Source of the DNA: Ciona savignyi
Lineage: Eukaryota > Chordata > Ascidiacea > Phlebobranchia > Cionidae
Reading direction: 5' to 3'
NCBI GenBank assembly: GCA_000149265.1
Contig: CH001403.1
Span: 87,679 to 151,678 of the forward strand
Length of the DNA stretch: 64,000 nt
Shown here: positions 24,101 through 37,296 of the stretch, piece after piece
Position numbering within the stretch: the first letter of the stretch is position 1
How the letters are laid out: each line of letters opens with the position of its first letter
Program-made: the position numbers and the translations under genes
Notes under the pieces: generated by a model
The model's database searches: none
Told to the model about the DNA's origin: nothing
The model's input: the letters and a program-made list of their open reading frames with translations, nothing else

Positions 24101-27100
24101 GACAGGACCGCACAAACCTGTGCATTGGCCTCCATCATGCTCAACTCCCACTACAGAACAATAGATGGTTTCCTAGGCATTGTGCAGAAGGAGTGGCTAC
24201 ATTTCGGCCACAAGTTCACAGACAGGTATAAGTCGGCTTGTTTTAATTGCTTAACAGACAGGAATAATAGGCTGAATAGTTTATTTGGAAAAACCCAGCT
24301 ACTGTGCAGTTCTGTATTGATGGTTTTCACAAATATTGAATTTTCTCTATTACTTTGTCTTGGCTTATTATCTACATCAGGAGAATTCATTCTTAGACTC
24401 GCGACGGGCCAAGTGATCGAGCCGCCAACTTACATATAGTTTGTCACACAATTAACAAAGTGACAAAAACAACGCAAGATTAAGTCAATAACATCTGGCG
24501 GGTCAAAATAAAACACCCGGCGGGCCGTAGTTTGCCCACGTCTGATCTACAGCATATACTTTCAATGATTTAATAACTAATACAGTAATACTATATCCTT
24601 TATATTAAAGGTTAAAACAACAATTATTAGTGAATCACAACAAATACGATTAGTATGATATCACTTTCATATTGCCAGATGTGGGCATATTGATGGCGAC
24701 AGTAGAGAAATGTCTCCGGTTTTCACCCAATTCATCGATGCAGTCTGGCAGTTGATGAGGTTATATCCAAGCGCATTTCAGTTCAATGAAACCCTGTTGT
24801 TCGACTTGCATGACCATGTCTTCTCCTGCCAGTTTGGAACTTTCCTGGGAAACTGTGCAAAGGAAAGACAGGAGTACAGGTACTTTGGTGTTTGCGTTGC
24901 TTTTTGTTTTGGAGTGTTTGTGATTTAGTCGAAACTTCAATATGGTCAAGAGTACTTCAAAGAGATGTTCTATAGAGTGACTGTAGGATAGGATATTCAT
25001 GTTTATCTGTGTGAATGGGAAAATCAAAGGTTAACACATGTTAACACACACGTAATCGTCACATCACCTTGCTGTGTAGGTCTAAACAAAATTATAAAAT
25101 CGTACTGTAATACTAAGTGTGGAAGAAGTCACACGTTGTTCAATCTTTTTAAGCATTACTTGTGTTGTGTTGGTACTCCTGTTGTGAACAAGATTTGTAA
25201 TAAACATTAGTATGGATGAAATTTGCAATTGTATAGTCCATGGTGCAATTTTCTACTGTTAGCATCACTAACTTTTATCTTTGTGTCCGGTTAGAGCCAA
25301 TTTTAAATTTAAAGCTTTTCTTTTACTTACAGTTTACCAGCGCGAACGTATTCACTGTGGGGTTGGATGATGAAGAGACATGAAAGTTACACCAACCCGT
25401 TATACAAGGCAAATGTTGAGCAGCAGGAGTCATTGTTCCCTCCTACAACCCCACACTTTGTTCGATTCTGGGTCAAAATGTACAACAGGTGGGATAGTAC
25501 AACTTATTTGTGCTGCTATAACTATTTATACCTTGGTGGAAATTATACCTAAGAGTAAGACTATTATGGTGAAAGCCTATTATAAGAACTAAGCGCATAG
25601 TACGTGTTTCAATGTTGTTTACATTTTTAATGCTGTGGCGCTGTATGTTTTGTGGATATGTGTTTAAACTCACTTGAAGTGTGCTTTTATATAAATATCA
25701 AACATTTAACACATACGGATGAAGTTTTAAAATAAGTATTATTTTTTATATTTGTTTTAAGATTGGCTCACTAACCCACTAACATGTTCTTTTGTGGGGT
25801 ATACCTTAAATATATTATGGACCACCATTGGCAGACCTGTATTTATGTACTTTAGAAAAAAACAGCAGTTTCCTAATATTTACTTTACACCTTTTTGTTA
25901 ACTTTCTGCTTTTTATATTGTTTTATTATTTCTGGCCATTCATGAAACCTATTTAACAAAAAGTGGTAATTATATCTTCCCCTAAAGTCTTATATAGGCT
26001 AACGAAACGTTGGAAATGAAATCTTTATTTTCATTAGCTCTGTATAATTCCCACTTGTGGAATTGCATATGATGCCCAATAATTTGTTAAGGATAGAATA
26101 TTCATGTTTATCCCCGTGAATGCGAAAACCAAGGGGGTTAACACACGAGCAAACGTCAGATTACCTCGCGCCCACCTTCGGGTTACCGGAGCTATTGAAG
26201 TGTGTTGTGTATGATTCACAAGTTCCTTCATTTTGGTAGAACCCATTAATCCGCTGGGACACAACTGACTAGCTAGCGACCAGTTTTGTGCCTGCAACCT
26301 TTCGATTGACAGGCGACGCACTTAACCGCTAGACCAACGGGCCGGAATAACTTGCTAACAGTCCCCCCACCACCACAGACACAACAAAGGTCTTCTCCCA
26401 CGACAAGACATCTCACCGAGCGTCACAAACTTCAACTCCATCACTGAGGGACTGAAGAACAAGGTGATGGAGTTGAAACGGCAGAAGCAGCAATTGCAAG
26501 TTAAACTTGGGATTCAACCCGACCACCAGCATGTGGCTCTTACAAAAGGTTTGTTTATTTCTCTCCAATCAAGTAGGAAAGTGGTCAGGTTGTGCAACAT
26601 TTTACCAACCAATGTGCTTTGATTTCAAACTTACTTACCCAACACCAGAGTTGTGCAAAACGAAGCTATGTGTGGCTTAAGCCCGTATATACAAAAAATG
26701 GGCAAACTACGGCATGCAGGCCAAAAAATGCATTTTGTCCTGAACTGAATTATTTTGCTTTACACCAATATTTGTCAATTTGTCATTATACCTACCATAT
26801 GCCTGAATTCCGACTGTGTTAGTTGTTCTTGGAATTTTGTCCATGATATTTAAAACAACAGTTGCCATAAAAGTTTAGTAAACAGGATGGGGATAAACTC
26901 TAAAAATTGTTTGATATTTATTTAACAACCATACTTATCAGTTGCGTCATTAACTCTGTGATTATCCAACAGCCAATTCAAACTCTCTCATTGAACTGGA
27001 CCATCAATCTGCCGTTGAATTTGATGTCAGACCTTCAAGTTATCCTGACCTTAAGCAACTGGCCAAACCAACAAAATGTGAAGACAACCAATTAACCAAC

Positions 27101-27502
27101 TCTGCTACAAATGACTGCACACCAGCTACAAACGACCATGAATCAGCACCCAATGTCCACAATACAACTACAAATGCCTACAAACCAACTACAAATGATA
27201 TTGAGCCAGCAACAACTAACGACAATGCAGCTACAAATGACTACAACCCAACTACAAACGAGTACAACCCAATTTCAAATGATAACCAATTTGCCAACCC
27301 ATCTACGAATGACCACGGATCAAGTACAAACGACAACAAACAAGTTGAAATGGACAACAATTCATCTGAAGTTGGAAATGAACTTACAGTTGTGTTCACA
27401 ACCGAGAAAAGCTTAAACGAACCTCTGGAACATTCCTTTAATGACTTAACAATTGAAACACAAGTTCTCTCCGATGAAGCAATTGAAACACAAGTGGGAT
27501 AA
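18151..27502 (+). CDS. Myotubularin-related phosphoinositide phosphatase, MTMR6/7/8 group, complete
   Basis: Thirteen coding exons with consistent phases: 18151-18174, 18922-19103, 19628-19719, 20075-20230, 21391-21532, 22752-22875, 23169-23301, 23717-23826, 24050-24225, 24679-24879, 25333-25488, 26379-26548, 26973-27502; 731 codons plus stop. It starts MEFIKTPK, like the first exon of human MTMR6. A PH-GRAM domain ([15 protein letters not shown]) occupies roughly residues 1-110. The phosphatase signature [12 protein letters not shown] carries the CX5R loop intact (Cys334, Arg340), so it should hydrolyse PI3P and PI(3,5)P2 on endosomes as this group does (family knowledge). A coiled coil follows ([18 protein letters not shown]), then an unusual Asn/Thr-rich tail of about 175 residues with degenerate TTNxYNP repeats. 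A poly(A) signal lies at 27554-27559. MTMR6, 7 and 8 cannot be separated here; a pre-duplication orthologue is likely. Confidence 0.93.
18694..18749 (+). repeat. SINE family S1, tail fragment
   Basis: Only the last part (cccccttggttttcccattc, then cggggataaacatgaata and the tail). Lies in MTMR intron 1. A vaguely tRNA-like stretch at 18340-18450 may belong to another retroposon. Confidence 0.7.
19209..19433. mobile_element. Mariner-type MITE, 225 bp, TA target duplication
   Basis: CAGGGTGTCC at 19209 is inverted as GGACACCCTG ending at 19433, with further inverted GACACC/GGTGTC blocks. TA flanks both ends (19207-19208 and 19434-19435). No coding capacity. Lies in MTMR intron 2. Confidence 0.85.
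19771..19820 (+). repeat. Fragment of the AGCGnTCCA-repeat element
   Basis: The string tcgctttaagcgatcctgta, then gtaattagg, matches the end of the element at 52876-53150 and the piece at 53622-53710. Lies in MTMR intron 3. Confidence 0.5.
19845..20063 (+). repeat. SINE family S1, head-truncated
   Basis: Body and tail preserved in plus orientation. It ends about 12 bases before the acceptor of MTMR exon 4. Confidence 0.85.
23303..23407. repeat. Minisatellite, about 26-bp unit, four copies
   Basis: Repeats of the type aaagttaaaaaagatattta with the ends aataagt. It begins immediately after the donor of MTMR exon 7. Confidence 0.85.
24395..24546 (-). mobile_element. hAT-like MITE fragment
   Basis: The right end reads CGGGCCGTAGTTTGCCCACG, the inverse of the GGGCAAACTACGGC-type end seen again at 26700. 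Lies in MTMR intron 9, just after exon 9 and the short downstream intron sequence. No clear target duplication seen. Confidence 0.45.
24986..25072 (-). repeat. SINE family S1, tail fragment
   Basis: Minus-strand tail and first body block only. Lies in MTMR intron 10. Confidence 0.7.
26089..26343 (-). repeat. SINE family S1, internally deleted
   Basis: Tail at the left, tRNA-like head at the right, with a short internal deletion next to the head. Lies in MTMR intron 11, close upstream of exon 12. Confidence 0.8.
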
Positions 27503-30500
27503 TTCATTCTAGAATTCTAATTTTAAGACGAGACGCTACAAGTGTCCCTTCAAAATAAATAATTTCTTAGTATTTCAGATGTTGTATTAAAAGTGCCATT
27601 ATAATTATTGTTATTACTGAATTTATGATTCTGGTTAAAAATATTCAAATAGCATTTAATTAGCATGTAAATGTAGTGATAAACGACCAATATTTCATCA
27701 AGACGAGAACTGAAAATGGTTCGCCTCGTTACTGATCTGCTGCATGATTTTCCCATTTTATGTCCATTCTTGTATTCTACGTTTTTTTAAGCGAACGTTG
27801 TGCAATAAATGATTATTTTGCGCTTTCAAGTTAGTACAACTGCGCAATGTCGAAGTTTGAGCACGTTAGGCGGACTCGGTAGATTTTTAATTCGATAACA
27901 CTATGTATATTATTCTGCGCGTTTTCGATTAGATTGGGAGGTTATCGTGAGTCGCTTTTAAGCCGAAAGGTCGCAAGTTAGTCATTTATTTCTCTGGACT
28001 AGGCACCTAAGTGACATTGTCTGAACCTAGTGGATGGGTGCGAGGTGTTGACATGGTTGCCCGTGTGCTAAAGCCGCTTACGTTTTCCCATTCACAGGGA
28101 TAAACATGACATCAAAATATCCGATATAGGCCCATAGCTAAAAAAACGCGCAATTCTGGCAGCACCAAACATTATTCGAATATTGGCTTGTATTATAAAC
28201 GTTTGTTTTTTCGAACCGCCGTCGGAAATTGTCTGGCGTATTTGCGCCCACGAGAAGTAGTCTGATCAGATTAAAAGATCAAAGCGTGTGACTAATAGCT
28301 CTTAGTATGTTTTACTATTCTTTGGTAAATAACCCCAATGGGAATTTACCAGGAGCCCGAAAATTTAAAACGATTTACCGATATAGATTGGAGCCCGTTT
28401 TAAGACAGACATTGTGCAATCGTCCTGAAACCTATACAGGAATGTTGACCGTCCTGCTTAGCTGAGTGGCCAGTCTACTAAACCGACACAGGCACACGCA
28501 TAACATTCATATTATTTTCCATAGCTCGCCAGAGCTAATGGACATTACGAAAAAGGCTTTCGTTTAGAATCTTGCCACAGGAAACCTTATATTTTTTCAC
28601 AAATTTAACTAGAATATGCAACCTAAACTCAAAGCCTTCCAAAATTTTAAAAATAGTAGGCCTACCCATACGTTCCGTAGGAAATTTTTCCACCAAAACA
28701 GGCAGAAAATGCTTAATTAACACCTTTATTTCTTCACCACTAATACAAAACTACACAACTAAACAAGAAACTCTGGCGCGAAGCCCAGCACATATGCTGT
28801 TTCTAACCGCAACATAGGGAAATCGCCACCAGCAAAACAGTCACTTTTTTGTGACATTTTTTTTCATTTTTTTACATTAATATATATGCAAGCATATTGT
28901 TTCCCTTTCTTGGCTGAAGATAGGCACATGGGACATAAAATTTGTCACGAATGGCTACGATTTTGGCCATGTTATTCCACTCTTGATAGATGACTACGCA
29001 AACCACTATGTTATTGGAAGACAATAATGCAAAATTAAAATTATTCCCGCAGATTTTTCAATGCCACAAATTAAAGGAAAATGTGTTTTGTTATATCTAT
29101 AGGTACCTGTTTAACGATTACCTTTGGTAAGAATATATTCTTTAATAAAAAATATAAGCGATCATGGCTTAATTCACGTGTTTTTACTCAAGAGTCAGTT
29201 TAATTTTAATAAAATATAGACTTTTAACACTGCGCTAAAAAGTTGAATCCTCCGCGACTATAGTAATTCCGACAATCCAACTGCGAGCAAGAGGTAATAT
29301 GACAATTAAACCACATCAGGCAGATAATCAGGATTTTTTTATATTCCTTTAGCCTAAAATTTAATTTTACTGTCCATTGTCATCATAGTACTATATAACA
29401 AAACGCCTAATTTTCGTTATATATACTTTGCCGGTAGATTTTAATTAACCACAATAATTATTTATTATTGGCCTCGCTACACATTGGGCTCAGAATGTCT
29501 CGCCCGGAAAGAAATTGAGCTTGCAAGCTCAATTATACATGCAGACACTGGTCGACTAATGTTCATTAATTAAACAGCATATAAAACATTGCGGTTCATA
29601 CAGCATTAACATAATTCTTGAGTTTGATATTTTTTAAAGTTCGCTTTTGCTTTTCAGCTTACGGGAAAGTGATATTTTGCGGTAAACAAATCTGTTTCTT
29701 TATTGTAATGGCATTTGTCTTTACACCGATATGTGTCTCATATTAACTAAGTTAAACTTTTGTAATAAATACTATGTATACATTATCCAAGTACACAACC
29801 ACTGTCAGTACAGCTAATCGGGAGGAAAAAAGGAAATAGGGACTTTACGCTAATAGGCTGACGTAAATTACGGTTAATTCTCTTATCAATTACATGGTTT
29901 GCTATTTTTACTGGCTCGTTTGTAACGCATTGGACAGTTAACTGAAAATATATTGCTTCAACCTATTGGTTTAATTAATCAATTGAAGAAAACAAAGTGG
30001 CAATCTCTCCTTCGTATTTAACCTAATCCAATCGGTTTGGTGACCCGACGATGGACAAGAGGTGATCTGCCGATTGTTCCTGTTATAAGCTGTTTGAAAT
30101 AAACAAAACATGCTACCCTATTATGCATGTTATGTGACAGAAATGATTGACATTCGATTTTATGATTAGTTTGTTACACAAATGCTTAAAACCTCGACCT
30201 GTGCGTAGTTTTAATTTTGCGGTTTACAAACGTGTTCAGTTTTATTTTGAAACTTGTTGCAATCAAAAAGCAAACTTACAACGATACAGTTCTAATATTT
30301 ACCCAGAGATAAGCTTGTGTTTATCGAAGTTACACCTTGCCAGTAGTCCACACGGGCATAATTATCCTTTGCATTTAACTAAGCAAATTAAACACGTAAA
30401 GTTGAACTGTAGCAAATTCAAAACCAAGCCACAGCCAGTTTAAGTTGATGACAAATTGCAGTTTTGTTGGTTCGCTTCTTATCAGCCAAACAAACGCAGC

Positions 30501-33500
30501 GGCAGATCGTGTTGGAAATTCGGGACGGGCACGACCGAGTTGATAAGAATGTATGCCCAGTATGCTGAGGTATGCTCCGTGGTAATTAGCAGAACTGGGT
30601 CCGGGCAAGTTTGAGCACGGCCCTCGATTTATACGAAAGTTCTCGACGAAACCCATAGAATTAATCGTTTTTTATCAACACGATATAGCGTGATAGTGTC
30701 GGTTCAGATTTTAGTTACCGATGTTTAACAATAATCCCCCTATAAAAAAATCAGTAGCTGACTCTGAATTTGGCCAAGTTATAACAGAAAAAGTAACATG
30801 GTAAAGTGATAGTCGTTATTCGAGACAGAGTAAAAAAAACATATTTGAACGGGGTCTTGTGTATATGGATTCAATAAAAACGATTTTAGTGAAACCAAAC
30901 TAGTAATTCAGTACTTTAGTCAGCAATACAAAGCAATAACAAGGCAGCAATATATTGTAAAATATATAACAATTATTCTGATTAATATTGGAACTATGTG
31001 GCAAAAACAGTATTGTTTGTTTTTTTAACTTGTTTTTTCGGTCAGGGTAAATTCGGAGTTAGCTAAATTGGTTAATTATTACATCATCCTAAATCGTCAC
31101 TAAAAATCGAATACTTTTTTAACAAATTCTCGAACATTTTTCGCACGTGTGGACGACAAGAGTGACGTAATAATGGGTGAAATTCGATATTCCATTAAAC
31201 AGCGCGAAGTTAGCGCTTCGGTAATTGTGACGACTTGTCAATAGTTTTCGGTTTAGAATTGAGCGAAAGAGTCGGAATTCGGATGCATCTGGATACTTTG
31301 TCAGTGGATGCAAGGTATCTTGTTAGTTAATAATGTTTAAAGAGTTTCAGCCTGTTATACTTGGTCATATTGGTTGTTGCATACTTAAATAAGGCTGGTT
31401 GATGTATAAGGCTATGTCATCGGTGTGTCAAATATATGTTTGCTGGTCATTGGAAATGTGGGACAGATGCACAGGGCAAGTTGTAGACACAGTTGTCCTA
31501 AATTGTCGAGATTCCGCTGCTACACAGACATTAGAAATGGGAAGATGTCGGCGAGGTTGAAAAAAATCTTCCTAAATTATAGTATTATCGGAAATTCGAA
31601 TATGTGACAAACAGAAATAATTGATGTGATTAGGTTAATTCATAATAAAAAAATGATCAGGTCTGGTAAGATCATGGTAAGACAGTATAAAAATCAAAAT
31701 GGCGCCGAACGGAAATGTCGCGTTGACAACTGAAGTGTGTGCTTAGCTTTAATAATTGTTGTCTAACTTTCAAGATCGTAATCAATGTATGTATTACAAC
31801 AAGTGCCCTCTTATTCATATTGCGGTTGCAATTCAGATTTCTAGTTCAGTTTGAAATTTTTATGTTTCTACGACGTTACCCAATGTTGATTTCTTTGATA
31901 TATTTCGCTTCTTTTATTAAAATTTGACCGGCACAGCAAGTTAACAGGACATCGTTTAAAGTAGAAAAATAATTCATGCCGTCGTTTTATTCAGTTTTAT
32001 CAACGTTCTGGTGAATTGTGAAGAGATTTAAAACATTGTTTAAAAATAAAACGTTTGTATTTTAGTCCCCGAAGAAACAATTGGGCTTGGGTGACTCAGT
32101 GCCCACCGATAGGCCACATTGTTACAGTTTGATTATGTACAAATACAATTTGCAATACCTTAAAATGTTCTCCAAAATTGTATTTGTAAATTTACGCTTT
32201 GACTCCGAAACCTTAAGCTGGAAGCAACTATATTAGAAGTGTTAAAATCGTATCGTAGCGTAGTAGCATTTTGTGGTGTGGCGTAGTTGTTGGGTATAAA
32301 AGAATTCGGGGTATCTTGGATCGGAAACGCGATTGCTACGTAAACGAAAAATCGAGCTTAAAATGTTTAAATATCATATTTATAAAAAGCATGTCAACTC
32401 GAACATCTAAAATCACTCTCTTGCTCACTAAAATATGTAAATATCCAACCGATTTTTTTCTCCTAAAAATCTTTATAAACGACAAAAGTTCGTAACAATC
32501 AATTCCCACGACAGAAGACGGGGACGTATCATTTCAGCGAGTACACCTGCGACGACAGGCGAGGGTAATTTGAAACCCCGGCAAACAGAGGCCACTTAAA
32601 TTTTTCCCACATTTGCTTCACATGGAGAAACATCTGTTCAGCTTCCCGAGAGTTAATCTCACGTTAATGGATTCAAAACTTAATCCATAAACGTAGGAGT
32701 TAATTGATGAAAATTGACTGTTTTCTAATGTTTAAAAACGATTTAATATTATTTAGGCAAGTTATTTATGATTTGGCAGTTATTTTTTTGTTTTATTTAT
32801 AATTGGCTTTAGGCTATTGAATTTATTTTTCTGATATAATAACGTTGAATGAAATCAACCCCAAACAATTAAAACCAACAAAATTGAGCGTTCACCTGTT
32901 GGTTTAATGCTACGTCTACTCTTATAATTAATCGGTTTATTATTTCGTCAATGATAGCTTCGATAGTCTGTCGACTGACGAATTGTTGCGTGATCAAAAA
33001 TCCGTTGTTTCTATCCACGAGTTTAACTATGAAATATCCCCATTTTAATCAATTTGTATTATTAATATTGTTTGTATTATTTATATTGAAAGTAGCCTAG
33101 TTTTAGTTTGTCTTGTTATTCGTTTCACAATAAAAACACGCAACACAAAACTTCTGTTGTTTCCATCCACGAAATATCCCTATTTTAAAGAGGTCTTCTA
33201 TATTAATTTTATATTTTCGTTTTATTTATATTGAATATAGCCTTTCTTTAGTTTGCCTTATTTGTTTACAGTTTACACGATGTAAATACGCAACACGAAT
33301 CTTCTTTATAAAAAAATGTAGGAAGTAACGCAAAGCGTCAGCAGTCGTTACAACATGTCTTTTTATCAAGTTATATAATAAAAGTTTGCAAATTAAAAAA
33401 AAAAAATTAATTAAATTTTATATAAAATTACTACAAGTCAATTGTAAGAAAGTATCCGGTAAATCTCTTATATAATCGAAGCAAAATAGCCAGAGAAAGC

Positions 33501-35512
33501 CTTTATATATTCTTGTGCTCTTTCGGTGGTATGTAAATGATAAATAACTTTAAACGTATAATTTAAATTAGTAATGTTGGCTTAGAAGACAGACAATTAT
33601 TTTACCGATTTAAGCCTGTTGTCATTAAGACAATTTTGTAACATATTTTTGGTAGGTTTGAGTACGTAGTTTGCGAAGTACTAAATAAGTGCGTAAAGGC
33701 CTTATTGTTAAATATTTTGCATATTATAATTATCGACTAAACTAGTTTGTTAAGGGCACAAATGGACTGCAATATAATAACGAATCATATATATATGTGA
33801 TATGTAGGCCTACATCTTATTTTTTTTTGATTTTCAGTAAGGATTATATTTAGGCCTTCTTTACCCATGAAAACAGTTAGATTATATAAGCCTTGTAAAT
33901 AACGTCATATATACGTATGTAACGTAATTATCATAAAATCGAACTGATTTTGTCTCATTTTCGACCTAAAAGTTGGCCCATATGTAAGCACTGTTTACCC
34001 CATATCATTCAAACTAAATGGCTTGTGGGAACCAGGGTCTGAGAGGTGTTATGCACAAGTGCACACGCGTAACCTAGCCCACTTAGGATTTCGATACAAA
34101 TTAGTTAAAGCCCTTGTTATTAAAGGGCATTTAACTTTACCTGAAGTTTTTGTAATTAAACAGCCCCAAAACTTTTATCAAAGTTAATCAGTAAATGCGA
34201 TTTTAAAGATGTTAAAGTACTTAACCTATATAAATTGTTCGTGGTAATTATTACAGTTGTATTCAAAATAAAATAAAAATAATATATCGGACGGACCAAT
34301 CATTACTTATGCGTCTAATATCACTAAAATACGCATTGAGACAATTTGAGAAATATCTAATGAAACAATTTTGATTTTGTCGCAAAATGGAAGCAAATGA
34401 TTGACTGCTGGAGATGGCGTGCGACAACCAGTAACACGAGCTTTTTCATCCAAAGTATTTTGTAATATTAGTTCGGTGGCTTCGTATACCTTAAACTGTG
34501 CTTTTATTTGTCGTGCAATGACCCCATTGTCATTATAAAGTGCCGCTTGGTTTGACTTTCGTTTTATTAGAAACTTTAGTTCAAATTGCGTCAAGAAACT
34601 GAATCGAATGTTGGATTAAGTCCAACTGATCGAGCTTGATTACAAAAAGTTTTTTTGTTTAAATTTTGTTTCAAGTTTACAGTAACACAAACTCCCTATT
34701 AAAAACTCAAACCGAACATATAATTTGGGCCTTTTGTTTTATAAGAAATATTCGTACATGAATCCATCATTAATTAATTTTAAGAAAAACATTATTGAAT
34801 TCAGACAAGTTTACATCCTTTTTGTATGAATACGGGTCTATATTTTTTTTCTAAACAGCATCATTAGTTTATGGAAAGAAAATCAAATAAATTGAATTAA
34901 AATATAAGCGCACATGGACAACTGTTTTTTGACATTGCATCGCTATCAATATGGCTTATTTACAAAACCTTTTTGTTTATACAGTAAATAGTCAGTTATA
35001 ATTCGCTTTTGCATTTTATGTTAAAAGATGTTCCCAAAAAGATGGTTCTAGTATTAGTTATTTTTGGAAAAGAGTTGAAGTTTTGAAATGTCACTAATTG
35101 TAATTTAAGAAAATCCACAATATTTTTGACGTTTTAAATTTTTAATTCTGTTCATAAATCTGAATGTGGTCGTTTTATATTAATTTATTGTCGAGCAGCA
35201 AATAAATTTTCTCTTGAAAAATTTACGTCGCGTTAAGTGGAAAGTACGAATCTATGTTTTTTTCTATTTTCTGCTGCAGAACTAAACTAGAATGGCGCAT
35301 TACCTGCTTCGTGTAAGGTTATGGAGTTTTTTTGAACAGGTTGTAATATTTTCTGCAGTTAACTTTACTTGTGCCATGTGTTTTGCTAAAATTGCCCCTT
35401 TTTGCAACTAGAAGTCCTGTGTTGTGCTACGTCTTGTTTAGTAGGCGCCGCGAAAAGACGTAAAATATAAACAAATATACCGCATCATCTACAGGTAAAA
35501 GAGTCGCTTGTA
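27503..35512. promoter_or_regulatory. 8-kb gene-poor interval upstream of Nkx2-2
   Basis: Apart from the MTMR 3' UTR, an S1 fragment at 27989-28110 and a short S1-like piece near 30050-30085, no element or gene is recognised. Open frames at 28535-28817, 30147-30656 and 34307-34594 match no family. By analogy with other developmental homeobox genes this interval, the longest without genes here, probably contains Nkx2-2 enhancers; that is inference from position only. Confidence 0.35.
27989..28110 (+). repeat. SINE family S1, fragment
   Basis: Divergent plus-strand body and tail (ttttcccattcacagggata, then aacatgac). Confidence 0.6.
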
Positions 35513-37296
35513 ATGCACGCTACTAAAAATAGTAGTTTCTCGGTGAAGGATATTCTGCAAATGCCCAGCACTTCAATGCAGTGGTACCCCGGAGCCGAGT
35601 ACAACGATGATGAAGCTAATAAAGTGGATTACTACAACAAGAATACAATCTGCACACAGAACGAGGCATGCGTCGCTTTACCGTGCCAAGGCAACGCTGT
35701 ATCTTGTCCAAATGGCGTTCTTAGCTGCCAGAACACAAAAGAAACCGAACCATTGCAGTACCAAGCCTCGAATTATTTCCACAGTAATTCGATGGCAAAT
35801 CCCGCTATAGAAAATACATTTGAAGATGTAAAAGAGGAAAGTTCCCCTACGTCATACCCTGATAGTCAAATAGGTGCGTCATCGAACCAATCATATGACG
35901 AGAATAGAGATCACGTGTTCTGTGGTGTAAAGAGGGCAATGTCGGACAGCAGTAAGTGAATTTATTATTAACTTACACATCTATTTCACCAAATAGTGTT
36001 TTCACATTTCACCAGCCTTCAAACCCAGGGTAACTAGATCTATTGCTAGGTCTACTTCGGTGTGCTGTCTATATATTAGTCCATGGCATTAATCGTTCGG
36101 CAACTCAAGTGCTCTGTATATCGAAAACGATGCTCGTTATTGCCGTTGATTCCCCTAGTCGGTATGAATAGAAACGACGCAGGTTTACGCCATTTTGAAA
36201 GACTTAATTTTAAATAGGTTACGACTACACAGCGCCACCTAGCGATAAAGCGTCAAGCCCCGAAAATGACGAAACTGATTCAAACACAACCCAGCAACTG
36301 CCCAACGAGAAGCGTCGAAAAAGACGAGTTTTATTTTCAAAGTCGCAAACTTTTGAGTTAGACCGGAGATTCCGTCATCAAAAATATCTTTCTGCACCTG
36401 AAAGGGAATCGCTGGCTAACATGATTGGATTGACACCGACTCAGGTTTGATAATATATTGTAGGTTATTGAGCACTAAAACTATAGTTGTGTTTGTTTTC
36501 TAGACATAAAAGTTATTACCTATATCAATTGGTTAAACAAAAATTAAAGAATGTCATCAAATAGTACAGCGTAATCCATAGTTCAGTAAACGCGATTGCG
36601 CACAAAGTAATTAAAAGTTTATCAGTGTTATATACTTATAACTCCCTTCATTATCTCTATAGGATAAAGATCCCATAGCCATAATCCACCAATTTATTTG
36701 ATCAAGTAATGACGGTTGAGTACCTTGTCCATAAACAAAACCAGTCAGTAAAACCGTCTGGATAAAATTCAATTTACTAGAACTGTATAGTCATGTCAGC
36801 CTTCCTTATACGCAATATGATACCTTTCAACTATATTTATTCTTTTAAGATCAAGATATGGTTCCAAAACCACCGATACAAGATGAAGCGTGCTCGTATT
36901 GACAAAGGGCCTTCGCCGAGTTACGACAATCCTCGACTGCCAGCAACTCGCAGGGTGTCGGTGCCAATATTGGTGCACGATCGTGGAACCTTTCCTGCGC
37001 AGAACTACCCGGGAATCAGTGGAGTCTGCAGCACCCCTGTCAGTCGGCAATGCGCGTTCGAAGCCCCTCCCTATGCACCGGGATACATCGAAACCGACCG
37101 AATGACGGGATATGCCAAACTCGACCCAATGCAAAATCGAAACTATTTTTCGAGCAATACTTGCATATCAAACAACACAAATTACTTTCCTAGTCCTTAC
37201 CCGACGCATATACCAACCCAACATGCGTATGGACCTCATACTATTGATGCCGACACTAGTAAATACCCACATATTCAACAATATTGGACAACTTAA
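35513..37296 (+). CDS. Nkx2-2: Nkx2-2 (vnd-type NK2) homeobox transcription factor, complete
   Basis: Three exons with matching phases: 35513-35951, 36218-36444, 36850-37296; 370 codons plus stop. Near the N-terminus [12 protein letters not shown] is the TN/eh1-like repression motif of NK2 proteins. The homeodomain is residues 179-238, with F186, W226, N229 and the NK2-class Tyr at homeodomain position 54 (Y232); exons 2 and 3 meet inside it, just before [16 protein letters not shown]. After it, [13 protein letters not shown] (about 256-268) is the NK2-specific domain. [10 protein letters not shown] plus this domain fits Nkx2-2/vnd better than Nkx2-1 or Nkx2-5. The C-terminus QQYWTT resembles the vertebrate QQWTW end. 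Nkx2-2 patterns ventral neural tissue in bilaterians. A poly(A) signal is at 37552-37557. It is the only copy here with exon 1 and a full homeodomain. Confidence 0.93.

Noticed and set aside
30147-30656. Overlapping frames of 98 and 93 codons on both strands
   Set aside because: No domain, no splice context, AT-rich codon content; likely chance.
34307-34594. 95-codon minus-strand frame upstream of Nkx2-2
   Set aside because: Matches no family I know and has no supporting signals. A search for conservation in a related species would decide it.
35513-37296. Assignment as Nkx2-1 or Nkx2-5/NK4
   Set aside because: The homeodomain end [10 protein letters not shown], the NK2-specific domain and the FSVKDIL motif followed by QMP fit Nkx2-2/vnd. 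Nkx2-5 has NRRYKCKR and Nkx2-1 has a different sequence after the homeodomain.
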